From Streptomyces griseomycini (GTDB lineage Bacteria > Actinomycetota > Actinomycetes > Streptomycetales > Streptomycetaceae), in NCBI RefSeq assembly GCF_014203535.1, contig NZ_JACHJI010000018.1:55696-119695 (forward strand): DNA of 64,000 nucleotides, read 5' to 3'. The notes beneath the pieces are model-generated. The model had not been told where the DNA came from and ran no database searches. It saw only the letters and a program-made list of their open reading frames with translations. Below are positions 36,833 through 45,674 of this stretch, piece after piece. How positions within the stretch are numbered: position 1 is the first letter of the stretch; each line of letters opens with the position of its first letter. The position numbers and the translations under genes were made by a program.

Positions 36833-37249
36833 ATGATCTACCACGTCAATCGCATCAAGCTCAAGGCGGATGCCCCGTCGGCGCAGGTGGAGGAGGCACT
36901 GGAGAGCCTGCGCAATCAGGGGCGGCAGGTGTCCTCGGTGAAGTCGTTCGTGGTGGGCCGCGACCACGGCGCCGATTTCGACTGGGGCGCCACATACGTC
37001 ATCGAGGACCTCGACGGCCTCTGGGAGTACCTGACGCATCCCGCGACGCTGAACTCCGACAAGGTCGGCCTGCCTGTGGTCGAGCGACTCGACATCTTCG
37101 ACATCAGTGACGACGAGGACCCCGAGCTGGCCGCGAAGATCGAGGAACTGCACCGGCGTCGCAACGAGCTGAGCCCCGAAACGCACGAGATGCTGGCCGA
37201 CGTACCCGCCTATCTTGGCGCGGGCCTCGAGGACGACCCCAAGAACTGA
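36833..37249 (+). CDS. Dabb-like alpha/beta-barrel protein
   Basis: 138 residues. IYHVNRIKLKADAPSAQVEE and VVGRDHGADFDWGATYVIED match the ferredoxin-like dimeric barrel (Dabb/stress-responsive) fold; the C-terminal 40 residues are helical (PELAAKIEELHRRRNELSPE). Such proteins are usually small enzymes or binding proteins of unknown substrate. ATG 36833 is used, with AGGAAAG upstream; GTG 36830 is the other choice. Likely repressed by the neighbouring TetR. Confidence 0.65.
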   Translation: MIYHVNRIKLKADAPSAQVEEALESLRNQGRQVSSVKSFVVGRDHGADFDWGATYVIEDLDGLWEYLTHPATLNSDKVGLPVVERLDIFDISDDEDPELAAKIEELHRRRNELSPETHEMLADVPAYLGAGLEDDPKN

Positions 37250-37255
37250 GCCTTT

Positions 37256-38030
37256 TCAGCGCTGACGCTCCAGGGTGAGGGTGGCGGCAGAGATTGACGA
37301 CATTCGATTTGGGCTGCACCGGGACCCGTGGAAGATCCGCCATGACTTCAGTCGTGCGACGCCACGCTCGACCGGTGCCCGCGCCGCGGACAGTGCGCGG
37401 TTGACGGTTTGCTGGGTCGGGGTGAGGTCACGGCCCGGCGGACGTCTGAGGGGCGTCGTCACCCACGGGCCGGCTCCCATATAGGCACGGTCGGCCAGGA
37501 CCGGGACGCCCTGACGTTCGCAGATCCTGATGATCCGGTGGGTGCGGGCCGTGGTCAGGTCGTGCACTCGGCTGGGCAGTGCGGGTGAGATCCACCGCAG
37601 CCAGCCATCCGGATCGGTCACTGCCTGCACGTTCACACCATGTCGGCGGTGCTTGGCGGAGTAGTCGGCCTGGCCGTCGCCCAGGCGGTCGCACTCCGCA
37701 AGAGTGCCGTCGAGCAGGACGTAGTCGGGATCTGCTTTGCGCAGCACCTTGAGCAGGCCCGGTGCACGCTCGGCGAGCAGGCTGATCACCGTGGAGGTGT
37801 ACGCGTGGGCGGTGCCCACCGAGATACCGAAGCCGACAGCGATCTGGGCGAGCGTGTCACGTCTGCGCAGGTACACCAGGCCGACCAGCGCACGCTGGTG
37901 CGGCGGGAGCTTGCAGCGACGGTCACCTCCCGGGTGACGATGAGCATCGTGACCCACTCGACCAGGGCATGAGGCAGGCCGAGTGCGGCTGAGTAGGGAT
38001 TCCTGATGCGGTCTGTCAAGCCGCGAGGGC
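37256..38030 (-). pseudogene. IS5-family transposase (HTH_Tnp_4 type), frameshifted
   Basis: Main frame (37256-37957): LAQIAVGFGISVGTAHAYTS (HTH), YVLLDGTLAECDRLGDGQAD (first Asp), VLADRAYMGAGPWVTTP (second Asp) and RAPVERGVARLKSWRIF (Glu). The true N-terminus (PYSAALGLPHALVEWVTMLI) is in a different frame from 37925 up. One indel near 37925 explains it. Directly followed by an IS110 gene. Confidence 0.65.
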
Positions 38031-38039
38031 AGTGGACGG

Positions 38040-39206
38040 TCACAGCTCGTAGCGCCGGTCGTCGCGTAGGAGAGCCCAGAGGACGTTGACGCGGCGGCGT
38101 ACGAGCGCGAGGACGGCCTGGGTATGCCGTTTGCCCTCGGCGCGTTTGCGATCGTAGAACCGGCGCGACCCGTCGCAGTGCCGAATGCTGGACAGCGCGG
38201 AGGTACAGAAGACGCGTTGGAGGCGACGGTTGTATCGCTGAGGGCGTCGCAGGTTACCGCTGATCTTCCCTGAGTCGCGGGGGACCGGTGCGACGCCGCC
38301 GAAGCCGGCGAGGCGGTCAGCGGTGCCGAAGACCGTCATGTCGCCGCCGGTGGCGGCCAGGAACTCAGCGCCGAGGATGACGCCCGGGCCGGGCATGCTG
38401 GTGATCACGTGGAAGGCGTGGTGGTCGCGAAACCGGGCCTCAATGACCTTGTCGAGCTCGGCGATCTTCTGGTTGAGAGCCATCACCTCCTTCGCCAGCG
38501 TGTGCACCAGCTGGGCAGTCAGTTTCTCGCCGGGCAGGCTGGTGTGCTGGCGTTCGGCGGCTTGGACGGCGATCTCGGCGAGCCGGTCGGGGCGGACGAC
38601 GTGACGGTTGCGCAGCCAGGTATCCAGCCGCTTGCTGCCGATCCGACGAATGGCGGCGGGGGTCTGGTAGCCGGTCAGCAAGGTGAGCGGGCCCGTGTTG
38701 GTCACGTCCAACGCCCGTTCCAGGCCGGGGAAAACACCGGTGAGCTGGGCTCGGAGACGGTTGACCGTTCGGGTGCGGTCGGCGACGAGGTCCATGCGCC
38801 GACCCGTGAGGATCTTGAGGTCGGTGACGGCTTCCTCGGTGGCGCGTAACGGGTGCAGGTCGCGGCGGACGCGGACCTGGTCGGCGATGACGGCGGCATC
38901 CTTGGCGTCTGTTTTGCCCTCGCCGCGGTAGGTCTCGGAGGCACGGTGGATGGCCCGGCCGGAGATGTAGTGCACCGGCTGGTCGCGGTTGAGGAGGATC
39001 GTGATGGCCAGGGCGGCCCCGCCATCAGCCAGATCAATACCCCAGGTCACGTGGTCGCCGAGAGCCAGGACGTCGCTGAGGAGTTGGAGCAGTTCGGGCT
39101 CGTCGTTGGCGATGCGGCGCGACAGCAGCCGGCGGCCGCTGTCGTCGATCGCGACGCAGTGATGGTGGGTCTTTCCTGCATCGATGCCGGCCCAGATCGC
39201 TGTCAT
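38040..39206 (-). CDS. IS110-family transposase
   Basis: 388 residues, single open frame. The DEDD catalytic domain is N-terminal (WAGIDAGKTHHHCVAID, GIDLADGGAALAITILL, GEGKTDAKDAAVIADQVRVR), and the C-terminal Tnp_IS116 domain contains ITSMPGPGVILGAEFLA and RDSGKISGNLRRPQRYNRRL. It is an RuvC-like recombinase, now known to use a bridge RNA encoded next to the gene. I did not identify the RNA or the short core repeats. Intact. Confidence 0.85.
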   Translation of the reverse strand: MTAIWAGIDAGKTHHHCVAIDDSGRRLLSRRIANDEPELLQLLSDVLALGDHVTWGIDLADGGAALAITILLNRDQPVHYISGRAIHRASETYRGEGKTDAKDAAVIADQVRVRRDLHPLRATEEAVTDLKILTGRRMDLVADRTRTVNRLRAQLTGVFPGLERALDVTNTGPLTLLTGYQTPAAIRRIGSKRLDTWLRNRHVVRPDRLAEIAVQAAERQHTSLPGEKLTAQLVHTLAKEVMALNQKIAELDKVIEARFRDHHAFHVITSMPGPGVILGAEFLAATGGDMTVFGTADRLAGFGGVAPVPRDSGKISGNLRRPQRYNRRLQRVFCTSALSSIRHCDGSRRFYDRKRAEGKRHTQAVLALVRRRVNVLWALLRDDRRYEL

Positions 39207-39433
39207 GTGGTCCCTCCGTGCGGTGTGCTGCTGATGCCTCCCACAGACGACCTCGCTGTCGATTCCCTACAGAGCGATCATTCGCAATTCCTAATTGGCA
39301 GCCGAGTCGCCGTGGGGCGCCGGGCGGCCAATCAGTGCAAGCCACAAGCGGCAGAGCTCTTTGAACCACACCCGGTGCCCCTGGGTGGGTGAACCATACG
39401 AAGGGCTCACCGCATCCCGCAGAACAACGTAGG

Positions 39434-40329
39434 GAGCCTCTTTCATCCTGTTCTGGAGGGTGGAATGGGCTGGTCAGCGGGTGGGGTGACAAGGCAGGGC
39501 CCCTCGTCGTTGGCGTGGTGATTCCACTCAGCACACCGGCGGCCGAAGGGGCCCTGTTGGTTCGGTATCCTGCCACGCTCGAGGTGCCACATGAGCTCGT
39601 CGAGCATGTCGCCTGGCTGCTGCACGAGCACCGCCGGGCCCGCAACACCCGATGGCGCAAGCCCGGCTGCTTCCAGCAGGCACTGCTTACGCTGGTGCAC
39701 CTGCGTAAGAACGAGACGTTTTCGCAGATCGGAGCTGGTTTCGGGATATCCCAGGCCACCGCCTGGCGGTACGTCGACGAGACCTTGGACGTCCTGGCCG
39801 GCTGGGCACCCGGCCTCCATGAAGCCTCACCGGCCTCGGTGAAGGCGACCACGTCGTCGTTGACGGCACCCTGATCCCCACCGACCGGATCACCGCCGAC
39901 GAGCCGTACTACTCGATGAAGCACAAGAAGCACGGCATGAACGTGCAGGTCGTTGCCCGTCCCGATGGCACACCGCTCTGGTTCTCCCGCGCGACACCGG
40001 GCCGCACCCACGACCTGACCGCGGCCCGCGCCCACGGCATCGTCCAGGCATGCCTCACCCGGCAGATCCTCGTCCCAGCCGACCGTGCCTACCAGGGCGC
40101 CGGTGCCACCGTCCGTACCCCGTACTACCATCACCGCCACCAACCCGAGCACTACCAGCAGTTCCACCGCGACCATGCCCGGCTCAGAGCCCCAGGTGAA
40201 CGCGCCTTCGCCCAGCTGAAGTCCTGGCGGCCACTCCGGCGAGCCAGATGCTCTACCCGCCGCATCAGCATCATCGTCCGAGCCGTGCATACGCTGCTGA
40301 CCTGTAGCTGTCCAGGATGAAAGAGGCTC
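39434..40329. mobile_element. IS5-family element with perfect 17-bp inverted repeats
   Basis: GAGCCTCTTTCATCCTG at the left (39434-39450) and CAGGATGAAAGAGGCTC at the right (40313-40329) are exact complements. The element is 896 bp and contains one transposase gene. No clear target duplication was seen; the bases to the right (ACTCAGAAGACTAG) equal the right end of the IS630 element at 49841-49854. Confidence 0.8.
39518..40320 (+). pseudogene. IS5-family transposase (split by a frameshift)
   Basis: First part from GTG 39518: VPHELVEHVAWLLHEHRRAR, HTH FSQIGAGFGISQATAWRYVD. Second part in another frame from about 39825: GDHVVVDGTLIPTDRITADE, MKHKKHGMNVQVVARPDGTP, ILVPADRAYQGAG, RAPGERAFAQLKSW. 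In the same relative position related IS5 elements (IS427 group) use a programmed frameshift, so the split could be functional rather than decay. Confidence 0.6.
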
Positions 40330-40343
40330 ACTCAGAAGACTAG
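40330..40343. repeat. Scar of an IS630 end
   Basis: ACTCAGAAGACTAG is identical to the last 14 bases of the IS630 right end at 49841-49854. It directly abuts the right end of the IS5 element, and no other part of an IS630 is left. Confidence 0.5.
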
Positions 40344-40519
40344 CCCTTGGCCGTCACAACGATCACGCTGCCGCCCGATCGACCTCGCGCGGGCCGGGCC
40401 CGACATTTGTCACGCGGCTCCCGGTGGACAAGCGCGTCACGCTGGTGATCCTGCTGGACGCCTCCGAGGACGTCGGCGACCGCACCCACCGGGACCTGGA
40501 ACGCCCGGGACGCCCCGGG

Positions 40520-40590
40520 GCATGCGGGCCCAGGCCGAGAACTTCGGCGCCGAGATGATCGACGACGACATCACCGCGAGCGCTCCGGCC
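40520..40590 (+). pseudogene. Possible thioredoxin-reductase fragment
   Basis: A short frame GMRAQAENFGAEMIDDDITA resembles the conserved segment following the FAD site of TrxB-type flavoproteins. It is about 20 codons long with no continuation, so the assignment is weak. Confidence 0.25.
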
Positions 40591-40997
40591 TACCATTCCC
40601 ACCCGAAGATCCAACCACCGATACCCCACAGAACCGCGGCTACGGCCCAGTACTGGACGGGGATCGAGTAGAGGGTGTGACGGTTGCGAGGGAGATATTC
40701 GTTTCCCTCAGGATGTACGTAGAGCACGTCTCGGTTCACATACCTGCCGATCAGCCACATCAGGATGCCACCAACGATCGTTCCCACGTGCTGGCCTGTC
40801 TCACCACCGGCGTTGGATCCGAGACCTGCTCCGAGACCCACTCCGACGGGCATGAGGAAGATCACAAACACCAGTCCCCAGCCGGTCCACCACACTGATT
40901 CATCCCCCTTGCCCGCTCGGGCTTCCGTGTGGCTGGTGAAGATGCCGGCGCGAGCAGGGATCACTCGCCACCACGCCGTCCCGACAACCACTTCCAT
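40590..40997 (-). CDS. Hypothetical membrane protein
   Basis: 135 residues from ATG 40997 (GAGG just upstream; an in-frame GTG at 41048 is possible). Three hydrophobic stretches: GWGLVFVIFLMPVGVGLGAG, VGTIVGGILMWLIGRYV and WAVAAVLWGIGGWIFGW. It looks like a small integral membrane protein of unknown role. Composition is normal and there is no frameshift. Confidence 0.45.
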   Translation of the reverse strand: MEVVVGTAWWRVIPARAGIFTSHTEARAGKGDESVWWTGWGLVFVIFLMPVGVGLGAGLGSNAGGETGQHVGTIVGGILMWLIGRYVNRDVLYVHPEGNEYLPRNRHTLYSIPVQYWAVAAVLWGIGGWIFGWEW

Positions 40998-41663
40998 GGC
41001 CTCACTGTCCGTCTTTGGGGCAAAGTACACACGTCGGCTCCCCTTCACAGCAGGACCGGATCACTGACTTCGGCTCGTCAGGGTGAACTTTCATGAAGTT
41101 CCTGATGGATCCGGAGCAGTGGCTGCATCCCGTGGTGTGTGAGGTATGCGGATGGGGGTGGGCTGACCCCTGAGGGGCGCGGCGGATTGCGTCCCGGGAA
41201 GCGGTGTACGGGTTCCCACCTGATCCGGGCGTTCGTCCTGGCGTCGGAGTGGGGGCCCGGATATGAGAACGGCCACCGGCTGATCTTCGAGATGTCGAAG
41301 CTCGAAGGAGATCAGCACGATGACCGCACCCGACAGTCTGCCCCTGCACGCCCTCGCCGAGGAGAACCTCGCCGCGGCGAGTCCCGACCTGCTGCGCGCG
41401 ATGGTCGAGACGTTCGCCGACGCCCTCATGTCCGCCGAGGCCGACGCCCTCTGCAACGCCGAGTACGGGCAGGTCAGCGACGAGAGGGTCAACCACCGCA
41501 ACGGCTATCCCCCGCGCGAGTGGGACACCCGCGCCGGGACCGTCGAGCTCGCCGTTCCCAAGCTGAGGCAGGGCAGCTACTTCCCGCACTGGCTTCTCGA
41601 GCGCCGCCGCCGGGCCGAGCGGGCCCTGATCTCGGTGGTCGCCACCGCCTACCTCCTCGGTGA

Positions 41664-41706
41664 GCTTCTCCACACGCCGAGTGGAGAAGCTCACCGAGTC
41701 CCTCGG
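41664..41706. repeat. Perfect 18-bp palindrome in the IS256 gene
   Basis: CTCGGTGAGCTTCTCCAC, then ACGCCGA, then GTGGAGAAGCTCACCGAG: arms are exact complements. Family sequences at this place suggest the original left arm was shorter (about CTCGGTGTCTCCAC), so the extra bases complete the palindrome. Confidence 0.7.
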
Positions 41707-42132
41707 GGTGACGCAGCTGTCGAAGTCCCAGGTCAGTGCGATGGCCAAGCACCTGGACGAGCAGGTCACCGCCTTCCGTAACCGGCCCCTGGACGCCGGC
41801 CCGTACTCGTTCGTCTGGGTCGACGCCCTGACGCAGAAGGTCCGCGAGGGCGGCCGCATCGTCAACGTGCATACGCTGATCGCCATCGGCGTCAACGCCG
41901 ACGGCGACCGCGAGATTCTCGGCCCGGACGTGGCCACCGCCGAGGACGGCGCCGGCCGGCTGGCCTTCCTGCGTTCCCTGGTCGCCCGCGGCCTGTCCGG
42001 CGTCCAGCTGGTCGTCTCCGACGCCCACGCCGGCCTGGTGGACGCCATCGGTGCGGTGCTGCCCGGTGCGTCGTGGTAGCGCTGTCGCACCCACTACGCG
42101 AGGAACTTGCTGAGCCAGGTGCCGAAGTCGGC

Positions 42133-42175
42133 CCAGCCTGGGGGTGCCCCCGGCCGGAGGCTGGGGGAGGGTGGC
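42133..42175. repeat. Streptomyces-type GC-rich palindromic insertion
   Basis: GGGGGTGCCCCCGGCCGGAG then GCTGGGGGAGGGTGGCACCCC: a hairpin-forming insert of about 27-40 bases within the IS256 gene. From memory, similar units occur repeatedly in Streptomyces genomes. It changes the reading frame. Confidence 0.5.
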
Positions 42176-42719
42176 ACCCCTGCTGCGGACCGTCTTCGAA
42201 CAGCCCGACACCGACGCCGTCCAGGCCCAGATGCGGCACGTCATGGACGCGCTGGATGCCAAGTTCCCCAAGGCCGCAGCCCACTTGGACGCCGCCCAGC
42301 ACGACCTGCTGGCCTTCACCGCCTTCCCGCGGGAGATCTGGCGGCAGATCTGGTCGAACGATCCGCAGGAGCGGCTGAACAAGGAGATCCGGCGCCGCAC
42401 CGACGTGGTCGGCATCTTCCCCGACCGCACCGCCGTCATCCGGCTCGTCGGCGCGGTCCTGGCCGAGCAGAACGACGAGTGGACCGAAGCCCGCCGCCAC
42501 ATGGGCCGCGAGCTCCTTGCCAAGGCTCGCCTCCACCCGATCGAGTCAGAAACCGACGACCCCGCCCTGCCCACCGAACTCACCGCACAGCCTCAGACCG
42601 AGATCATCGAGTGGCCGTCGATACACCACTCCAGCGGGCGTGTTACCGCCGCCCGGTGCCCTGGCGTGGGACCGAGCAAGAGGGCCATCCCGGCCTGGGC
42701 TCGGCGGCATACTGCGGTC

Positions 42720-42989
42720 ATGAGTGGAGAGGATTCGACACGGCTGGCGAGAGCCCTCATCGAGTTCCGAGAGGCCGAGGGCATCTCGGAGCGTGAACTC
42801 GCGCGCCGCACCTGGCTGAGTGAGGCGACCATCAGGACCTTCGAACGCGACCGTGGGGACCTGCCCACCCCGACCGTTGCCCGAAGCTTCGAGGAGGTAC
42901 TCGGCTGGGCTCCGGGCAGCATCAAGACCGCGCCGTCCGAGGCGATGGGCCGTGAGACATCGGCCGACTTGGCCATGGACCTCGAGTAG
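42720..42989 (+). CDS. XRE-type helix-turn-helix protein
   Basis: 89 residues from ATG 42720. HTH: FREAEGISERELARRTWLSE then ATIRTFERDRGDLPTPTVA (about residues 14-50), with a C-terminal segment VLGWAPGSIKTAPSEA that is typical of small Streptomyces DNA-binding proteins whose helix 5 reads 'LGWxxGS'. The frame continues upstream into the IS256 tail, but the start here is natural. Function unknown. Confidence 0.5.
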   Translation: MSGEDSTRLARALIEFREAEGISERELARRTWLSEATIRTFERDRGDLPTPTVARSFEEVLGWAPGSIKTAPSEAMGRETSADLAMDLE

Positions 42990-42998
42990 GCGTGTTGG

Positions 42999-43442
42999 TC
43001 AGGGCTGAGGTCCGGGCGATTGCGGTCGTGGCCTGGCGAAGAGTCCTGGCTCGGTTTCGGCCAGGATTCCGCGGTCGGCCAGCCGCTTGAGCTTGAGGCG
43101 GACGTTGTTGATGTTGTTGGGCGCGACCGCCACGTCCATTACCTCGCACACCTGCCGCGCACGCAGCGGATGGTCGGCCGCGGTGAACACCGCCATGATC
43201 TGCTGGTAGGCCGGGTGGTCCGGCAGTTTCGGTGCCGACAGCGCGGGCAGCCCGGGGTCGGGCGGCGCCAGCAGCGTCTTGCGGGTGATCCGGACTTCTT
43301 CGGCAGCCCGGCCGAGTTCGTCGAGCTGGGCGGTCAACTGCGTGATCTGTTCCCGCATCGTCTCGGCCTGCGCGGTGATCTCCCGTTCCCGCTCCTCCAG
43401 CCGTGCCAGTACCGCGCCGAGCGTCAGCTCCCCGCCGGTCAT
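42999..43442 (-). CDS. IS-associated coiled-coil/winged-helix protein (copy 2)
   Basis: 147 residues. Its ATG overlaps the transposase stop (ATGA), so it is the second gene of the same IS5-type element. Coiled coil at about residues 10-60 (LARLEEREREITAQAETMRE) and a winged-helix-like C-terminal part (YQQIMAVFTAADHPLRARQV, NNINNVRLKLKRLADRGILA) ending in a basic-Pro tail. Same domain order as the copies at 14067 and 61445, with a divergent sequence. Frame intact although the upstream transposase is broken. Confidence 0.6.
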   Translation of the reverse strand: MTGGELTLGAVLARLEEREREITAQAETMREQITQLTAQLDELGRAAEEVRITRKTLLAPPDPGLPALSAPKLPDHPAYQQIMAVFTAADHPLRARQVCEVMDVAVAPNNINNVRLKLKRLADRGILAETEPGLFARPRPQSPGPQP

Positions 43443-44265
43443 GCGGTGCGCCAGGCGGGTACGGTCGCCGCGGTCAGCCGCCTCAGTATCACCGCGGTCA
43501 TCGCCCAGTACACCCGCGACTCCGAACTGCGGGGCAGATGCTCGTAGTCGCGCACCAGCCTGCGGTGCAGCATCAAGATCCCATAGGCGCGTTCCACGAC
43601 CCACCGCTTGGCCTGGGGAACGAACCCGGTCTGCGCGGGATTGCGCTCGACAATCTCCACCTCGATGCCCACCTTCCGACCGTGCGCGACGACGGCGTTC
43701 TTGAAGCCCTGGTCGACCAGGGCCCTTCCGTACGGCGTCGGTGTCGGCGGCGACCTTGTCCAGCAGCGCGATCCCGACGGCGTTCTCGTGCGCCGACGCG
43801 GCCGCCACGACCACCGCGATCACCAGCCCCAGAACGTCAACAGCCAGGCCGCGCTTGCGACCCGGTACTTTTTTGCCGCATCACACCCCGTCGACACCGT
43901 GAGCACCCCGGCCGCCGCGTGAACGCTCTGGGTGTCGAGCACCACCAGGCTCGGGTCCGCCTTCCGACGCGCCATCTCCCGCACCTGCCAGCGCAACAGG
44001 TCGTGAATGGTCTGATCAATGCCGTCGTCACGCCAGGTGTAGAAGTAGTACTTCACCGCACCGGCCGACGGAAAGTCGTGCGGGAGCAGCTCCCACTGAC
44101 AACCGGTCCGGCCCTGGTAGAGCAACGCGTTGACGATCTCCCGCATCGCGTACCGACCCTGATGGCCACTGACCGAGGGATGCATGGCCTTCCACGCGGC
44201 GCTCACAGGCTTCACCAGCGCTCACTGCTCATCACTCACGTCGGTCTTGTAGGGCTTGCGCTCGC
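43439..44265 (-). pseudogene. IS5-family transposase, frameshifted at several points
   Basis: N-terminal part (43820-44215): GRYAMREIVNALLYQGRTGC, VKYYFYTWRDDGIDQTIHDL, VVLDTQSVHAAAGV (first Asp). Middle in a second frame: MIAVVVAAASAHENAVGIAL. C-terminal (43439-43672): MGIEVEIVERNPAQTGFVPQ, KRWVVERAYGILMLHRRLVR. Two or more indels near 43680 and 43830. It keeps the downstream accessory gene coupled. Confidence 0.6.
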
Positions 44266-44371
44266 TCACGGCGACCAGCCCAACATGCCCATGGCCGCCG
44301 ACCGGCCGGGACGCCGCACCGCCACACGATCAGGTGACGACAGATCTCCTATGGACTCTCATACTGCCCTC

Positions 44372-45025
44372 TCAGAGAGCGTCGAGGATTCGGTATAGAT
44401 AGATCTGGCCGTAGACAACGAACCCGCTACTGGCGGTGCGAGCGAGTCGAACCGGACGCCAGCCGGTTCCCGTAATGAACGAGAGCAATAGAAACCTCTG
44501 CTCCACCATCTCCGTCTCGACTTTGTAGGCGCCCTCCGCGAGGTACCCGCGGATGATTCTGGTCAGGGTGTCCTGGAGCTCGCTCTCGGCGATCGTGTGC
44601 ATGCCGGCGCAGCCCCAGACCTCCCGTGCCCTGTCGTAGTCCTGGTCCCGTTCGGCATCGGACAGAGCCGGCAACTGTTTGGCCGCTTGCATGGCCTTGT
44701 CCACTTCTGCGGCTACGCGAATTTGCGGTGTGCGGCCGCCTGCCAACCGCGCATACACGACCTGGGCATCCCAATACAGGTCGTCGTTCACGAGAAAGTC
44801 ACATTCCTTGCAGTAGACCTGCATCGGCGTGAACGGCTGCGCGAGACTGCGCTCGTCGTCGATGCGATAAATCGCGGTGAATGATGCTTTCTCTTTGAAC
44901 AGCTTCCGCGAGCCACAGTTCGGGCATTGCTGCGGCACGGCTCCAGTCGACGCGGCCGCGTGGAGGTCCACCGGATGACCGGGAGAGCTCGGGGGAGGGC
45001 TGGACCGCCGCCGGAAGAACTTCAT
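44372..45025 (-). CDS. Hypothetical protein with an N-terminal zinc ribbon
   Basis: 217 residues from ATG 45025. CPNCGSRKLFKEKASF and CKECDFLVNDDLYW (about residues 34-85) form a probable zinc ribbon. The remaining 130 residues are mixed alpha/beta with a Leu-rich helix (ELQDTLTRIIRGYLAEGAYK). No known family. Normal composition; no operon partner adjacent. Confidence 0.5.
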   Translation of the reverse strand: MKFFRRRSSPPPSSPGHPVDLHAAASTGAVPQQCPNCGSRKLFKEKASFTAIYRIDDERSLAQPFTPMQVYCKECDFLVNDDLYWDAQVVYARLAGGRTPQIRVAAEVDKAMQAAKQLPALSDAERDQDYDRAREVWGCAGMHTIAESELQDTLTRIIRGYLAEGAYKVETEMVEQRFLLLSFITGTGWRPVRLARTASSGFVVYGQIYLYRILDAL

Positions 45026-45143
45026 CGTGATGAACACTCCGCTCTTCATCTGATCAGGGCTTGACTGTTACGCAGCGCCGTGAGCCTCGTTCACGGGGCA
45101 ACTTAGCGGTTCGCGGCCGGGACCGGTCCCCGGTCTCATCAGA

Positions 45144-45428
45144 TTGTCAACCACAGAGACAGGTGAGGCGTTCGGCTACGGCGTTTCCGTAACGCCCTCC
45201 CGCGACGCCCGCCGCCGACGGCAGGCCCGCACCCGGCACCGCGTCGAGCGGTATACCGCCGACCGCGACCGCTCCACCCCCACCGTCCACGACCGCCCGC
45301 ACACCGGGCACTCCGCCTGCACACCCCGTTGCATCGCCGCCACCCACCGCCGCGCCGCACGCCACCGCCGTGACCTGCACCTACCCGAGCAGAACACCGC
45401 CTCCGCCGCCATCGACACCGGCAGTTAG
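45144..45428 (+). CDS. Small basic protein, doubtful
   Basis: 94-residue frame (DARRRRQARTRHRVERYTAD, CTPRCIAATHRRAARHRR). The high Arg/His content and CTPxC pattern resemble short plasmid-borne basic proteins in Streptomyces, but GC bias could give the same impression. It ends 18 bases before the CRISPR-like repeats. Confidence 0.3.
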   Translation: MSTTETGEAFGYGVSVTPSRDARRRRQARTRHRVERYTADRDRSTPTVHDRPHTGHSACTPRCIAATHRRAARHRRDLHLPEQNTASAAIDTGS

Positions 45429-45445
45429 CAGGATCGGGAGAGTTC

Positions 45446-45652
45446 GAACTACCGCGGGCGCGGGGACGACCCGTATCGCAACCCCACTGTGATGCCGTGT
45501 CATGAACTACCCCAGCAGGCGCGGGGACGACGCGCTCCGGGGTGGTTCGCAAGCGGGCCCAGGAGAGCTACCCCCGCAAGCGCGGGGACGACGGCTCGGA
45601 GGCAGCACCGGGGGTGGCCGGCCGGAGCTACCCCCGCAAGTGCGGGGACGAC
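45446..45652 (+). CRISPR. Four-repeat type I-E-like CRISPR relic
   Basis: Repeats at 45446-45470 (shortened by 3 bases), 45504-45531, 45565-45592 and 45625-45652. The 28-base unit starts GAGCTACCCCCGC and ends GCGCGGGGACGAC, as in actinobacterial I-E repeats. Spacers: 45471-45503 (33), 45532-45564 (33) and 45593-45624 (32), giving a 60-61-base period. The first two repeats carry several mismatches. There are no cas genes in the window and no clear leader. ORFs running through it are artefacts. Confidence 0.8.
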
Positions 45653-45674
45653 ACCAGAAGGGCTTCTGCTGCTC

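Larger units (their letters stand above)
41198..42632. mobile_element. IS256-family element, inactive
   Basis: Imperfect terminal repeats are suggested by GAAGCGGTGTACGGGTTCC (41198) and, reversed, GGAGTGGTGTATCGACGGCC near 42631. The ends are tentative. The element contains a transposase with at least three lesions. Confidence 0.45.
41320..42632 (+). pseudogene. IS256-family transposase with a palindrome frameshift, a nonsense codon and an insertion
   Basis: N-terminal part from ATG 41320: FADALMSAEADALCNAEYGQ, VPKLRQGSYFPHWLLERRRR. The frame changes at 41665, where VEKLTESLGVTQLSKSQV starts a new frame. TAG 42077-42079 replaces a CAG between LPGASW and RCRTHYARNLLSQVPKSAQ. A palindromic insertion near 42133-42175 then shifts the rest (LLRTVFEQPDTDAVQAQM, WSNDPQERLNKEIRRRTDVV, with the catalytic Glu). 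The Asp residues are in FVWVDAL and LVVSDAHAG. Confidence 0.75.

Noticed and set aside
38040..39206. A bridge RNA next to the IS110 gene
   Set aside because: Expected from the family, but I could not fold or align a candidate by eye, so it is not listed as a feature.
42144..42719. Fusion of the IS256 tail with the XRE protein
   Set aside because: The IS256 homology ends near 42632 and the HTH protein has its own start; the open frame between is chance.
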